From assembly GCA_963662155.1 (NCBI GenBank), contig OY759268.1, positions 8,235,201 through 8,299,200 of the forward strand: DNA of 64,000 bases. The letters run 5' to 3'. Shown here in pieces: positions 23,597 to 35,150 of this stretch. The position numbers and the translations under genes were made by a program. The notes beneath the pieces are model-generated. The model saw only the letters and a program-made list of their open reading frames with translations, was not told the DNA's origin and did not search any database. Numbering within the stretch: position 1 is the stretch's first letter; every line of letters starts with the position of its first letter. Origin of the DNA: Lamellibrachia columna. Its lineage: Eukaryota; Annelida; Polychaeta; Sabellida; Siboglinidae.

Positions 23597-23899
23597 TTGA
23601 CTGTGTGCGCTTGCGCGAAATCCGGGTCGTTGGCAAACGGTGCGCGCAACTCACGCCTAGCGGAGACATTGTGAGATTAGTTTTAATTTCCACGAAAGGT
23701 GGCGCCACGGTCTTTCTCAATGAAATAATTATATTCGTAATTTTAATATACGCGATTCCGTAACAAAATTAATGAAAGCGTATTTCCTTATTTGCCATTA
23801 GATTCCGTAACAAATACGGAAAAATACGGAGGATGCACAGGTCTGTAAATGGTTAGGTTAACTTTAAACGTACAACAAGCGTCACACACCTACAACACA

Positions 23900-24312
23900 A
23901 ACTTGGCTTGAATATTTATCTGCCAAACATCTTATAGTCCCACGCACCCATACCCGAAACAGCGATCCCGATAAATATACACAGATACAAGCAAGCATCA
24001 ACACATGCATATTCTTTCTATCCTAGAGTCATAAGAGCCTGGAATCTACGCCCCACTGAAATAATAACACTCCCCTCCATTCACCCCTTCCAACTAGCTG
24101 TGAGCACTGTCTATCTTGCCCAACCAGCTCACCTCATTTGTCTATAAGGAGGATATCTGATTTTAATCCACTTTTAATTGCACTGATTTTGTTGAAAATT
24201 TATTATTTTCCACATTTATATGCACCTCATCCATGCGCACCAAGCACCACACTCCTGTGTTAGCCCCAGAAGGGGCTGTTTGGAGAAAACATACTGAAGA
24301 CTGAAGAACTCT
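23900..24312 (+). mobile_element. LINE 3' fragment with terminal hairpin
   Basis: Near 24000-24150 the plus strand reads Y-S-F-Y-P-R-V-I-R-A-W-N, the C-terminal signature of a LINE ORF2. It matches F-S-F-Y-P-R-A-I-R-I-W-N in the LINE at 57.9-58.9 kb. The 3' end contains a hairpin AGCCCC-AGAA-GGGGCT followed by TGTTTGGAG and a short tail repeat ACTGAAG. The equivalent end at 58.8 kb has the same layout. Confidence 0.78.
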
Positions 24313-24343
24313 TGATACATATTTGCATGTTTACACAATGTAA

Positions 24344-24346
24344 ACA

Positions 24347-24391
<45 letters not shown>

Positions 24392-24400
24392 CATATTATT

Positions 24401-24471
<71 letters not shown>

Positions 24472-24551
24472 TATATATATACACACACACATATATATAT
24501 ACACACACACACATATATATACACACACATATATATATACACACACACGTG

Positions 24552-24610
<59 letters not shown>

Positions 24611-24630
24611 AAGTGCATGTGTGCAAGTGC
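24344..24630. repeat. compound microsatellite (TA)n-(CA)n-(TG)n-(CGTG)n
   Basis: TA tracts at about 24348-24470 pass into TATA/CACA, then GTGT, then GTGC repeats up to about 24610. Open frames across this tract are artefacts of the repeat. Confidence 0.98.
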
Positions 24631-24689
24631 ATGTTTGTGTATTTTGCAGATGATATGTGTTTAGAATGGGTACACAAGATGGACATAAT

Positions 24690-25340
24690 CACTGACAAGA
24701 TGATCTAGACAAATTTGTCAAAATTTAATTGTCTGAGAATTGGCAGTGGTCATTAAATTTTGGGAAATGTGAATCCTTACACACAGTACACTGGAACATA
24801 AATTTCAAAATATCAAATGGGATATACTATTCTTGAAACAGCTATCAAAGAAAAGGACTTGCTTAAAAATAATGCTTAATCAAATTCCAGGGTTCATTAG
24901 GTGAAATATATCATATAAAGAAAAATGGTTAGTTAAACAGTATAGTTTGCATAGTGCAATGGTTAGGCATACAACTTTGTTGGCCATATCCTAAGAAGGA
25001 CAAAGGTATGCTGGGAAGACTTAAAAGGAGAAGAAATAAACTGATTCTAGAACTGAGATACCTCAGTTATGAAACAAGAATGTGGTTTAACACACTATGG
25101 ACGAGTAGCTTAAGAACACACCCAATACATGTGTAAACAATTAAATTAAATTAAAACATTAATTGAAATATTATTTACAATATTCAGGTAGGTAGAAGAG
25201 CTATGAAGGCATTGCATTAGTAAAAGAACAGTGTAGATAGGATACAAAAGTATTCATTCTCACATAGGACAATAAATGAATGTACTAAATGGTCTACTGA
25301 TTGCAGAATTAGTAGACAATGTGAATATGTAGCAATATTG
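24690..25340 (+). mobile_element. decayed copy of the main LINE family
   Basis: Sequence such as AAATTTTGGGAAATGTGAAT and TATCATATAAAGAAAAATGG aligns with the second half of the LINE at 30.9 kb. The 3' part (from 25190) matches the region encoding the S-F-S-Q-R-V-I-N-E-W-N stretch. Many stops and indels show it is the oldest copy in the window. Confidence 0.7.
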
Positions 25341-25562
25341 TTCAATCTTAAAACGTCTGCCATTTTGCATAACTTGCACATCCATTGATAAACTTTATTC
25401 AGTAAAATAAGAACTGTTCCTATTAATTTCATGTCATTAAAATAATATCTCCCTGCTCAGGCGGAGTATGTAGCTTATCGATCCAAATGCAGTCATTATG
25501 TTTGTGTTACATTTGTGAAATAAACCGCATCACTTGCTTTTTTGTTAGACATGTTGACTCAA

Positions 25563-26412
25563 TACAGTCGCACCTCGTTATTGTGAGCCCCGTTATATCG
25601 CGGATTTAGATACAAGGCAGTCGGTCGTGGACCCCGATTTTTTGCCACAAGGGGAAATGCCAAATTGGCCTGTTTAAACCTACTTAGAATTGCTTTGACA
25701 ATTCTCAAGAAACATTAGGTGAACAATGTCAATGAACGAGTGTCAACGTGTTGTTTGTTTTGCGCTGCAGCCAGCTTCACTCCGGTGGTTTGTAAATTGC
25801 AATCGAGGTTCACAAATATGCCTCGCGTAAGAATCAGAGAAAAAGTCTTAAATGCAATTTAGTATGCAGTACCAATATGACATTTGTGTGAAATGGCATG
25901 CTTCCATTGCATCGTAAATCTAATCATTTTCGCGACACCAACATGCCAAATGCCTAACCCAAGGCATAAATTTATGCTTCTTTTGAGATCGTATTGTTGC
26001 TTTCTATGTTTAATCAGCTTACATACTGCATGTGTTAAATCATATACATTTTCGATTTGTAATCTTACTGGTCCAATACATCGTCATCATAGCAAATCTA
26101 TTCTATAACGGTATACATACATGTATTTTATTCAGTTCAACATTCAACAGGGTGTGACATTTAAAAATAATACACGTTGATGCTAACTGACTCATTTAAT
26201 AAGCTCTATAAACTGCGTATTGGCATATAAGATAGTGCTGCAAGCACACAGTGCCTTCGACAGCGTTCTTGGACTTGGTGCAGTGGGCGGGGTTCACTGG
26301 TGTTTAGTAGCTCCCTGGTGGCAGATATGGGAACACCTAACACGCCTTGCGCATAGCGCGGTCCAAAATCGTGGACCCCGACCACCGCGTTATAATGAGG
26401 CTCAACTGTGCA
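25563..26412. mobile_element. Tigger/pogo-like non-autonomous element
   Basis: The left end reads CAGTCGCACCTCGTTAT and continues CCCCGTTATATCGCGG. The right end carries the inverse, CCGCGTTATAATGAGG followed by CTCAACTG. Together with GTGGACCCC on both inner flanks this is a TIR pair of the type seen in Tigger and pogo elements. Near 25818 the words M-P-R-V-R-I-R-E-K resemble the start of such a transposase, but the body is gone. The target duplication is unclear. Confidence 0.65.
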
Positions 26413-26562
26413 CAGTAATCAAGATTTAATAATTTGCTAAAATTAGTTAAATAGTTTCAACAAAGTTACGCAACCTAGTTGACTTAAAATTGTGATAATT
26501 TTAAGCATGATTTATGAACAATGTTTCAATAACATCATTTACAAAACAAATCATATACTTAC

Positions 26563-26854
26563 CTACACCACACCTGCATGTTAGGTGGCACCACTGCAGT
26601 GTGACTGTAATCAAACGAGAGTGTGACAGACTTCTTGAAGTGTAGTCCATGTGGCAGACAATGGACAATGGGCCCAACCAAACGTTGGTCATCATCCAAC
26701 TGGGGTAGGTCAGATGTGTTGCCACTGATGGCCAACGTTATGGCGATGTCTCTCTCCAGTGCACCTGGCGGAATCTTGAGTGAGACGTTCATCACCTCAA
26801 AACTGCCTCCTGCTGATCCGACATTCATATTCCAATAATATCGGTTGCGCCACA
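26563..26854 (-). CDS. gene A exon: ZU5 domain
   Basis: The acceptor is GTCTGCAG and the donor TGTAG/GTAAGT. The length is 292 bp with phases 1 and 2 that fit both neighbours. The product carries the ZU5 signature: G-S-A-G-G-S-F-E-V, then V-S-L-K-I-P-P-G-A-L, then L-V-G-P-I-V-H-C-L-P-H-G-L-x-F-K-K-S-V-T-L-S-F. ZU5 domains normally sit before UPA and often a Death domain in UNC5, PIDD1 and ankyrins, where they take part in folding-controlled signalling. Here the domain continues across a 16.5 kb intron into the UPA exons. Confidence 0.93.
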
Positions 26855-28323
26855 CTGCAGACCAAAGATGATGCAAGCCAGTAAATAGCTATACCGTTGA
26901 TATTGCTACCTACCAAATTAATTACTTTTTAATATATTATTCAGAATATAATGTAATTATGAAAATATAAGGCCTTATACAGTGTAATATCAAGTCCTTG
27001 GGACTGTTCAAAACATGTTACACTTCATATGTGGCCAATTCTGTTTATTTCAACATCAATTACACTTCTCTTGGAAGCATTCAGCCATGCCATAATTACT
27101 GCACAAAGACTATGCGTTCATGTAAATTCACCATGGTCTCAAGCCAGATACTCATTTATATAGTTGAGTGAACTGACGCACAATGGTGTGAATGAAATCG
27201 TTCAAGTTTCAAAACTGTGACAAGGTTTTGAACCTGTCCTTTCAATGGCGTTCTAATCACTGTGTCTCCGAGTACCACATTCAATCAAGATGGACAGCTC
27301 ATTATGCTTAATCAATGTATCATTATATTACTACATAGATTAAGCAATGCGCAGCAGAGTATCAGTGTCTCATTAAACAACGTGATGAAAATAGGCTGTG
27401 AAATTAATAACTGTTTTTGCCGACCAGTAGTCTTAATTAGCAATGATTCACTGTTCCTCCAAATACATACTTTAAAATGTCAAATATTCAGAAGAAAAAA
27501 ATAGTAAACATTTGTTTTTAAAATTATTGGATGGAGAACTGATCTGGTTTCGATGCAATTCCCAAAATTAGTCTATAGGCAGGTTAAGCAATTTCATACA
27601 TTTTTAGAACCATATCAAGATGGCTTGTATGACAATTTTCTATTCTGAACCGAATGATTTAATATCATATTATTTCATGCTCACATTAGTCTCACATGAG
27701 ACTAATGGGATAAACTGTCACATATCTGCATACATAGTCTAGCCTACCAAACAAGATTGTAACCAATGCAATGTAGTCATATTTCTCCAAAATATATTTT
27801 ACTTACTAATGGGTATGTGTTGGTATCACAGTAATTATCCTTCTAGCATTACATAATATTTAGCAGTGACAAACTGTTGACAGAAAAACTAAAATGCAAA
27901 GAATGCAATCAGTGACAATAAAATTACCATAACCAGTTGAGCCATGGCAAAACACAAATGTGCATTAAGACTTGGATCTTATATACATGTACTGTAGTAT
28001 AACTCTAAAATTACCTTCTGATCAAGCCCAGGTAAATAAAACTGGCCAGCTGTATCACTGTTTACATAACCCTGGCAAGTATAAATATGATATGCTTTAC
28101 ATGACTCTCTACTGAAAATTTACACTTACTTTGGAGCAAAAATTTAAATGCGTGAACAAGGTCAGCAGTAGATGGGTCGAAACATCACATTCATTTCAGT
28201 TTTTGCTCCAAAGTGTAATCTTGGAGCCATGAACAATATATTTCATATCTCTACTGATACTTTGACATGTGGACATGGGAACATATTTTGTAAGATGGCA
28301 TTACATGTGGTAAAACGCCTTAC
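26855..28323 (-). other. gene A intron before ZU5 exon
   Basis: No coding sequence fits the gene A phase. A 57-bp exon-like segment at 28015-28071 (listed separately) has good splice borders but introduces a stop. The rest is AT-rich and without recognised repeats. Confidence 0.5.
28015..28071 (-). other. candidate poison or alternative exon
   Basis: This 57-bp segment is bordered by TTGCCAG and AAG/GTAATT. It is open in one frame (G-Y-V-N-S-D-T-A-G), but not in the phase supplied by the exon at 28324, where a TGA appears after five codons. If included it would truncate the protein. It may equally be a chance pairing of splice-like words. Confidence 0.25.
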
Positions 28324-28388
28324 CTTTTGCTCTCTGCATTTGCCTTGCGTATTTTAGCATTTGCAACTTGTCTTCCCTTCCTGTACCA
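28324..28388 (-). CDS. gene A exon: basic helix before ZU5
   Basis: This exon is 65 bp, with acceptor TTTCTCTAG and donor AAAG/GTAAGG. In the frame that fits both neighbours it reads G-T-G-R-E-D-K-L-Q-M-L-K-Y-A-R-Q-M-Q, a charged helical stretch. Its last base plus the first two of the ZU5 exon make the codon for V in V-W-R-N-R-Y-Y-W. Such stretches are usual just before the first ZU5 strand. Confidence 0.7.
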
Positions 28389-28659
28389 CTAGAGAAAATA
28401 AGAAATTGAAATAAAAATTGTAACATTACGATGTGTTCAATAATGAGATAGATTTAAAATCAGAAAACAATTTAAATTATGATGACCGAATTTAACCTAT
28501 ATTGTTTACATAGAGAAAGAACAATAAAGTAATTAAAAAACATTACAACAAATAAACAAAACTGTATAACATAACATTAAAAACAAACAGAGTTGAATGC
28601 AAGACGATAGCTACAATACAACTGAGACACATTAATTTAATGATGTTGGCTTAAATGTA

Positions 28660-29172
28660 ATCGTGCATTGATTGATTGATAATTTTATTTTCACTCGGTA
28701 ACATACTTAGTTATACACTATTTTCGATGGCGAGCCATTAACACATCATTTACATATCAATCATGCAACAGATATTTACCTTTGTACATAGGATTAAAAA
28801 TATAAAAAAAATTAAATAATAACGTACATAAAATTGACATATCAATCATACAACAGATATTTACATTTGTACATAGGTTTAAAAATAAAACAAAAAATTA
28901 AATCATAACATACATAGAATAAAATAGATAAAAACAGAGAATATTGTAAATGGTGGTGTAGCACTCAAATACATGTATTCATGTAGTGACTCTTTGAAGA
29001 TTGCAACAGACTGGATGTTTTGAATGTTCTGTGATAAGCTATTCCATAACTTCAAACCGGACACACTGAAACTGCGTTGGTAGTAGGCAGTTCTGGTTTT
29101 AGGTGGTTTTGGCTGTGAGGCATTTCTGGTATTATAGGAGTGACTATTTGATGTAAACACATCACACAAATA
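28660..29172 (-). mobile_element. LINE 3' fragment (second family)
   Basis: The minus strand gives S-Y-N-T-R-N-A-S-Q-P-K-P-P-K-T-R and then S-F-S-V-S-G-L-K-L-W-N-S-L, the usual C-terminus of a LINE ORF2. The 3' end near 28665 carries a tail of TCAA/ATCA repeats. It lies in the intron between gene A exons at 28.4 and 29.5 kb and is truncated at its 5' side. Confidence 0.8.
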
Positions 29173-29485
29173 TTGTGGTGTTTATATAACATATAAATTC
29201 ATAGATAATTTTACAAGAATTATTCAATTAATAGAGTGGAGGGGAGTCACATCTAACAAGCCTACTAACTTGCACCACTATGATTTTTTTAAATTCCTTC
29301 CTTTACATTGATTTAATTGTTGACGATGTGTTGCTTTTTAGACTGGTCATATAACTGGTATTGTAGAGCAGACATTAAATGTGCCACTATGTGGACTGAG
29401 AAAATAGCCAACTGGTGAAAATGGTATAGGTTATATAGGTTAAATAGGCTAACTAGTATAAACTAGCAAACACGTATCATGTTAC

Positions 29486-29517
29486 CTGGGAATGAGGTGT
29501 TCGCCTTCATCTATCAT
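29486..29517 (-). CDS. gene A most upstream supported exon
   Basis: This is a 32-bp exon between TTTCATTACAG and CCCAG/GTAACA. Only one frame is open: M-I-D-E-G-E-H-L-I-P. Its two leftover bases plus the first base of the next exon give Ser, and the phase then runs unbroken to the kinase. The ATG directly after the acceptor may or may not be the start. Exons further upstream, including any membrane segment, were not found. Confidence 0.55.
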
Positions 29518-29989
29518 CTGTAATGAAATAATCATATGTTCAAAGGCACCAGATATTTAACACACAATTTGTATTGTTATTGCGATAAAAACAATATTGT
29601 AATAACAACTCAAATTGTGTTTTGCATTTAATTACAAAAGTAAAAGCCTAACTTTGACATTTACATTGCACCGAAGCGAGTGGCAGGATACTAGGACTTG
29701 GCATCATAAGTAATGTGTGATTGAATAAAACAAAATTACCTTGCACACATTTCCAGTCAAATCGATACCACAGTCGGTGACATGGACTATTTCTCATAAA
29801 GTGATTGTACTAGGGATTTTTTTCAAATCTGCAACCAGCATTTCTGGGCAATAGTGTTGATAATATATAATATATATGCTATTCATCAGGTAAAATACAT
29901 CATGCTTTGACTTTCCTGGGAGTCTGTCAGTCCGAGACTCCTTGTTTTTATCCTCCGGACTACTTATACAGCCGTTGGTAGGAGTCCGT

Positions 29990-30885
29990 GTGAAGACAAT
30001 AAATCCAGTGTAAAACTAACCAGTTTCAACGCCGACAATGGCCCATCAACGTTTTGAGACCCTCACAGTCCCTTCATTAGCATTAGAAAGCGTTGTTGTC
30101 TGATGTCATGTGACCTGATTGTTGACTGTCACATGACAGTAGCTCCATGAAGATTGTGGGAATGTTGTAGCCGCCATCTCAGTTGATCTCTGGGTGCCTC
30201 TCCCTATTTTCAAAAGCATTGCTGATCTTTCTCCACCCGAAGTTGTCCTCTAAGGCTATCACTGTTGCATCTCTGGCCGTGATGTCATGACCCTGACTGA
30301 CCTGGTCTTCCCCAACAGCCGTGAGGGTTTTTTATATTTGTGTGTTCTTTGAGTTTGAACCCTAGTGACCTGCTGGTTTCGCCCACGTAAGTTTGTTGTA
30401 AGCCACTGGGCCATGGATCCCCTTTGACTTAATTATTTTACTTTTCCGTTGTGTCACTACATGTTAGCATGGATAACTAGGCTTGCCCCCTTTGCAAGAT
30501 CCTAGGTATGCAAATGACTCACAGTGTAGTTATTGGCTCCAAGTGTTGCCATGTGTGACTTCAGTTGTTTTGTCGTCATCATTCATTAGGTACTACTAGT
30601 TGGATTGCTGTGTTGATCAAAGATCATCGAGGGGCTCTAGATGATGGTTTGAATTGAAGTGCAGCTATTGGTCAGTATGTGTAGGTTTTCTGCACACTGT
30701 CACCTGTGTGCTGATGTCATCGTTCACATGTACACAAGTGTCTAGGAATGGTTGCTTGCCTCCTCCTTCTGGTTCCATAGTGAATCTAATGTTCGGGTCT
30801 ATGTTGTTCAGGTGTTCATGGATCTGCACGAATATGTCATCGACATATCTGATGGCTGTCAAATTTGTCAACATTACAGTTCTTC
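29990..30885 (-). mobile_element. Penelope-like element remnant
   Basis: On the minus strand near 30665-30874 the frame reads R-Y-V-D-D-I-F-V, then [18 protein letters not shown], and R-K-P-T-H-T-D-Q. This is the typical late reverse-transcriptase sequence of Penelope-like elements. Further down (30330-30400) comes Q-T-Y-V-G-E-T-S-R-S-L, matching the GIY-YIG endonuclease tail. Stops interrupt both parts. A dispersed repeat sits between the RT and endonuclease parts. The 5' part is cut off at the junction with the LINE at 30.89 kb. Confidence 0.88.
30400..30515. repeat. dispersed repeat, copy 2
   Basis: Diverged partner of 1693-1850 in the same orientation, with shared words GGCCATGG, TAGCATGG and GCAAGATCCTA. 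It lies inside the Penelope-like remnant, between its reverse transcriptase and GIY-YIG parts, so it was probably inserted there later. Confidence 0.5.
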
Positions 30886-30888
30886 TTC

Positions 30889-32755
30889 TTTGAAAACATT
30901 TTGGCAGGTAATATAAAAAATGACAGCAAGAGTTTCTATGCTTATGTAAGGAGTAAACAGAACGTTCGAGATAAGGTCAGACCACTAGAAAACAACAGGG
31001 GAAACATAATTTCAGAGGGGTTTCAAATGGCAGAGGTCCAGAATGAGTATTTCAGCTCAGTATTTACCACAGAAGATATCAGCTCACTTCCAGTTCCATT
31101 GACTAAATTTGAGGGAAATAAATCAGAACATTTAGGGCAGTTATTTGTAACTCCTGTAATGATAGCAAACAAAATTAAGAAGATGAAAGATAATAAATCA
31201 CCTGGAGTTGATGGGATACCACCAAAACTGCTTAAGGAAATTGTTGAGCAAATTAGTACACCACTTGCAAAATTGTTTAACTTGTCACTAGAAGAAGGAA
31301 TAGTTCCTTCAGAATGGAAAGAAGCAAACATTATGCCACTATTTAAGAAGGGATCGAGGAACAAGCCAGAAAATTACAGACCAGTGAGTTTAACATCAGT
31401 TGTATGTAAATTACTCGAAATATTAATTAGAGACCACATGGTGGAATTCCTTGGAAAACATAATTTAATAAATACATCTCAACATGGGTTCCTAAAAGCA
31501 AGGTCATGTCTAACCAATCTCTTGTGTTTTTTTGAAGAAATTACAAAGTGGGTAGATGACGGGTCATCAGTGGATGTTGACTACTTAGATTTTCAGAAAG
31601 CTTTCGATAAAATGCCACACCAAAGATTGATACTTAAACTAAAAGCCCATGGTATAGGTAATGATGTAATCAAGTGGATAGAAAAGTGGCTTACACACAG
31701 AAAACAGAGAGTAATAGTAGACGGTGAGATTTCAAACTGGAAATCGGTTTTGAGTGGGGTACCACAGGGATCAGTATTAGGCCCTATACTGTTTTTAATA
31801 TATATATAAATGATCTAGAAGATGACATATCTAGCAAAGTACTCAAATTTGCAGATGACACAAAAGTATTCAGAAAGGTTACAAATGATACAGATAAACA
31901 AAGTTTACAGGATGATCTAGATAAATTAGTTAAATGGTCAGAAAAATGGCAAATGTTATTCAATTTTGGGAAGTGCAAATGTATACACATAGGACGTGGA
32001 AACATGGACGAAGAATATAAAATGGGGAATGCTGTACTAGGTAGAACCACACAAGAAAAGGACTTAGGAGTAACGTTTAGTGCTGACATGAAAGTTTCAG
32101 AGCAATGTGGGATTGCTGCTTCAAAAGGAAATCAAATTCTAGGGCTAATTAGGAGAACTATCACGTATAAGGAGAAACAGCTAATTGTACCCCTGTACAA
32201 AGCAATAGTTAGACCACATTTGGAATATTGTATTCAAGCATGGAGGCCGTATCGTAAAAAGGACATAGACAAGCTAGAAAGAATACAACGAAGAGCAACC
32301 AAAATGATTCCAGAATTGAGAGACCTTAGTTACGAAACTCGCTTATTACAATGTGGTTTGACAATACTAGAGACCAGGAGACTAAGAGAAGACCAAATAG
32401 AAGTATTTAAAATAGTGAACGGTTATGAGGATGTTGATAGGAATATGTTCTTCAAACTTAAAGAAGGCAGTAGAACCAGAGGACACAAAGCAGCATTAGT
32501 TAAGGAGCAGTGTAGGTTGGACATGAGAAAGTACTCTTTCTCACAGAGGGTGATAAATGAATGGAACAAACTGCCAAATGATTGTGATAATGCTAGTAGT
32601 GTGAATATGTTTAAAAATAGAATTGACAGATATTTCATAAGGGTGGGCTACACATAGATGAGAAAATTGTTGGACTCTCGATAAGCCAATGGCTTCCTTG
32701 TCCACTTGCCATCTGGAACTTGTTGTTCGAGATGGCAATCTTGTTAAAAGTTAAC
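30889..32755 (+). mobile_element. main LINE family, copy 1 (5'-truncated ORF2)
   Basis: ORF2 begins inside the region before the reverse transcriptase ([12 protein letters not shown]). It contains K-S-P-G-V-D-G-I-P-P, Y-R-P-V-S-L-T-S, D-F-Q-K-A-F-D-K, G-V-P-Q-G-S-V-L-G-P and, after a break, F-A-D-D-T-K. The F-A-D-D box and G-V-P-Q-G-S mark a CR1/Jockey-like enzyme. A 2-bp TA insertion in the ATATAT stretch at about 31800 shifts the frame between G-P-I-L-F-L-I-Y-I and N-D-L. Otherwise the protein runs to the stop at 32657. The 3' end has TCTTGTTAAA. Confidence 0.93.
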
Positions 32756-32779
32756 TTCTTTTCCTCAAACCAACATTAA

Positions 32780-33326
32780 CCTAAAATTATCTGCCATCCC
32801 ATGTCCAAACACTACTCTCTCCTTTGTTCTCGCACACACTGCTTTCTTTATCCTGGTTTCTGCTTGTTCACTCCCAACCATCTCACCTCTCCTGTAATTA
32901 TCTCTTGTGTGACCTTGTCAAAGACCTTTTTGAGGTACAGAAATCTTCATGCCATATGTCCTTGCCGCTCCAACCTCTTCTCTACCAGTCTTAATGCTAA
33001 GTTTCCATCTGTTGACCCTCTTATTTTTCTGAAATCCTTTTGTTTTCGCTTAGTTTCTGCTCCACTCTCTTTCGTATCCTCCCATCCCCCATCCTAAACC
33101 CTCTCTCTGACTTCATGCACGCATGCACACACGCACACCCCAACACATGCACACACTCATGCACTCACATAGTTGTTCTTGTTTGGCTTATTTTTTCTAG
33201 CTCAAATACTTCTCATAACATCAACATTGGGTCCGGTCCCAGCAATACCCTTAAAAAGTAATACCCAATGATATCCTCATTGTTGCAATGCATATCTATA
33301 ATTAGAAGTTTTCCACCAGTACCTCC
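32780..33326 (-). mobile_element. inverted partner of the 9.1 kb LINE fragment
   Basis: Reverse-complement match to 9061-9591 over about 530 bp. On the plus strand the last 65 bp of the main LINE 3' UTR (GGCTTCCTTGTCCACTTG to CTTGTTAAA) appear both before (32690-32755) and after (33328-33395) this block. It therefore interrupts or joins two copies of that 3' end. Confidence 0.85.
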
Positions 33327-33455
33327 AATGGCTTCCTTGTCCACTTTGCCATCTGGAACTTGTTGTTTGGGATGGCAATCTTGTTAAATCTTGTTAAATA
33401 TGTTGTGGTGCACAAGCTTGCTTAAACAATAACAAATAATATCATGCCAGAGTGA

Positions 33456-33746
33456 GTGACCCAGCTATCATACATAATTACCAGCAACATATCAGAATCT
33501 TGGTTTTACAGCAACACATTTACCTCAGAGTCAACATCTGATGAAGTTTCCGTCGGTGAATCAGAGTCATCATCTGACGAAGTTTCCACTGATGAATCAG
33601 AGTCATCATCTGACGAAGTTTCCACTGATGAATCAGAGTCAGAATTGTCCAATGCCCACCAGGTAATTGAGCCGAATTCACCTGTACCCATCAACAACAT
33701 CAACAATTATAGAAGACAACAAGTATATCAGTTAATATACCAATGA
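33456..33746 (+). other. short acidic Ser/Asp/Glu repeat frame
   Basis: A 39-bp unit is repeated about three times and gives S-S-D-E-V-S-T-D-E-S-E on the plus strand, and an equally acidic S-S-V-E-T-S-S-D-D-D-S-D on the minus strand. The plus frame is 96 codons and has no known domain. It may be a low-complexity exon of either strand or a non-coding minisatellite. Confidence 0.35.
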
Positions 33747-35100
33747 CTTTTGACATAATGACAACAGTTAAAATCAGGACTATCTAAATAACAAGTTAGA
33801 ATAATAACATTTTTGGTCTTACCGGAAATAATGTTCGAATGTTTCAAAAGTTCCAATCGTGATTCCGTGAATACTGATTACTTTTCACATATCCTATCCA
33901 TGGATATGGGTTAATCTAATTACTAACACGGACTCCTTCCCTGGGTCATCACAGGGGATAAAACTAACAGTAATCTTGCATATTCAGGGTCCTTATTATT
34001 ACAGCTTTGTGTTTCACTCTTACCTCACTTTATCTATCCCGAGACATTCATTATATCATACTACAACACTTTAGGTGCACAAATGGCACATGATTGTTAA
34101 ATGTTGTGGTTTAGGGCAGTTTTAGTTATCAGAATTGCTACGAATAGCCGCATTAGCCGTGTTTTCATTAGTTTTCAATATGGCATGTTTACAGAACGAG
34201 CACTAATAATACTACAGTTGCATCAGAAACACAAAGATGTTTCAACACACAAAGGGGTCATATAAATTTTTTTTATTAAAAACAACGAAGTAATACGCAC
34301 TTCGCTAATAATGGAAAATTTTAATATTTCGTACAATTTTCTCATGAAACACATTATATGTAGAGCACTACCAATCACTTAATATTTAAGATAATTTATT
34401 CCATTTTTTATTGATGCTATTTACGGCTTGCAGATACAATACAATATGGCAAACAATTCCAAACATCCATATTCTGACTAAAGAATTGCCTAGCCTAGTA
34501 CACAACTTAATGCACGGTTGTTTATTTAATGTTGTAATGTAGCCTCTAAGATTATAATTATATAGATTCATATTAAAAATCTTTTTTTTTTTTTTTAATT
34601 TCCATTCTTCTAATATATGTAGTTTTGGTCTTATTAATCTGTCTTCATAATTTTTTTAACTCTCATACCATTTCAGTTACTTTAAACTGTACTTTCTAAA
34701 GCAACACAATATTAACAGTATGTTAAATAAACAATGTTAAAGGTTTCTCAACCAAATTGTACAAATGCTCTCCTCATTGAATGCAGTTGGGATGCAACGA
34801 CAACATGGTTATTATTTTTCTTTCTTTTTTCCTTCTCGTGAATACTGAATAGTTTCATCCAAAATCCTATTTTTGTTTGTTATGGTATATTGGAAATGTA
34901 TATTGTCTACCAATATGCATCTTTTTACCATGCCGGATTAGTTGGAATTGGTAATGATAAATTCTGTGTCAAAAATAAATGGATGTATGTAAACAGTGGG
35001 GACATATTGTCATTTATGTAGAATGACAATGTAATTTAATTCATGTAATATGCTTTAGCATCATAGCTATTAGGATGATACTCGTTTGGGCTATGAGAGT
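33747..35100. other. AT-rich spacer, no recognised gene
   Basis: Apart from a T-rich run near 34583-34597 I see no repeat, exon or transposon motif here. Confidence 0.5.
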
Positions 35101-35104
35101 ATGG

Positions 35105-35150
35105 ACAGCGACTCGCGCATGCGCACTAGATAATGGTATATAAGCGAGTG
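35105..35150 (+). promoter_or_regulatory. promoter-like block: NRF1-type palindrome and TATA box
   Basis: The sequence holds GCGCATGCGC, the NRF1 binding palindrome, and about 15 bp further TATATAAG, a strong TATA box. A CpG-richer stretch follows. Downstream on the same strand is the 42-bp minisatellite and the TTF-finger fragment, which this promoter could have driven. Confidence 0.45.
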
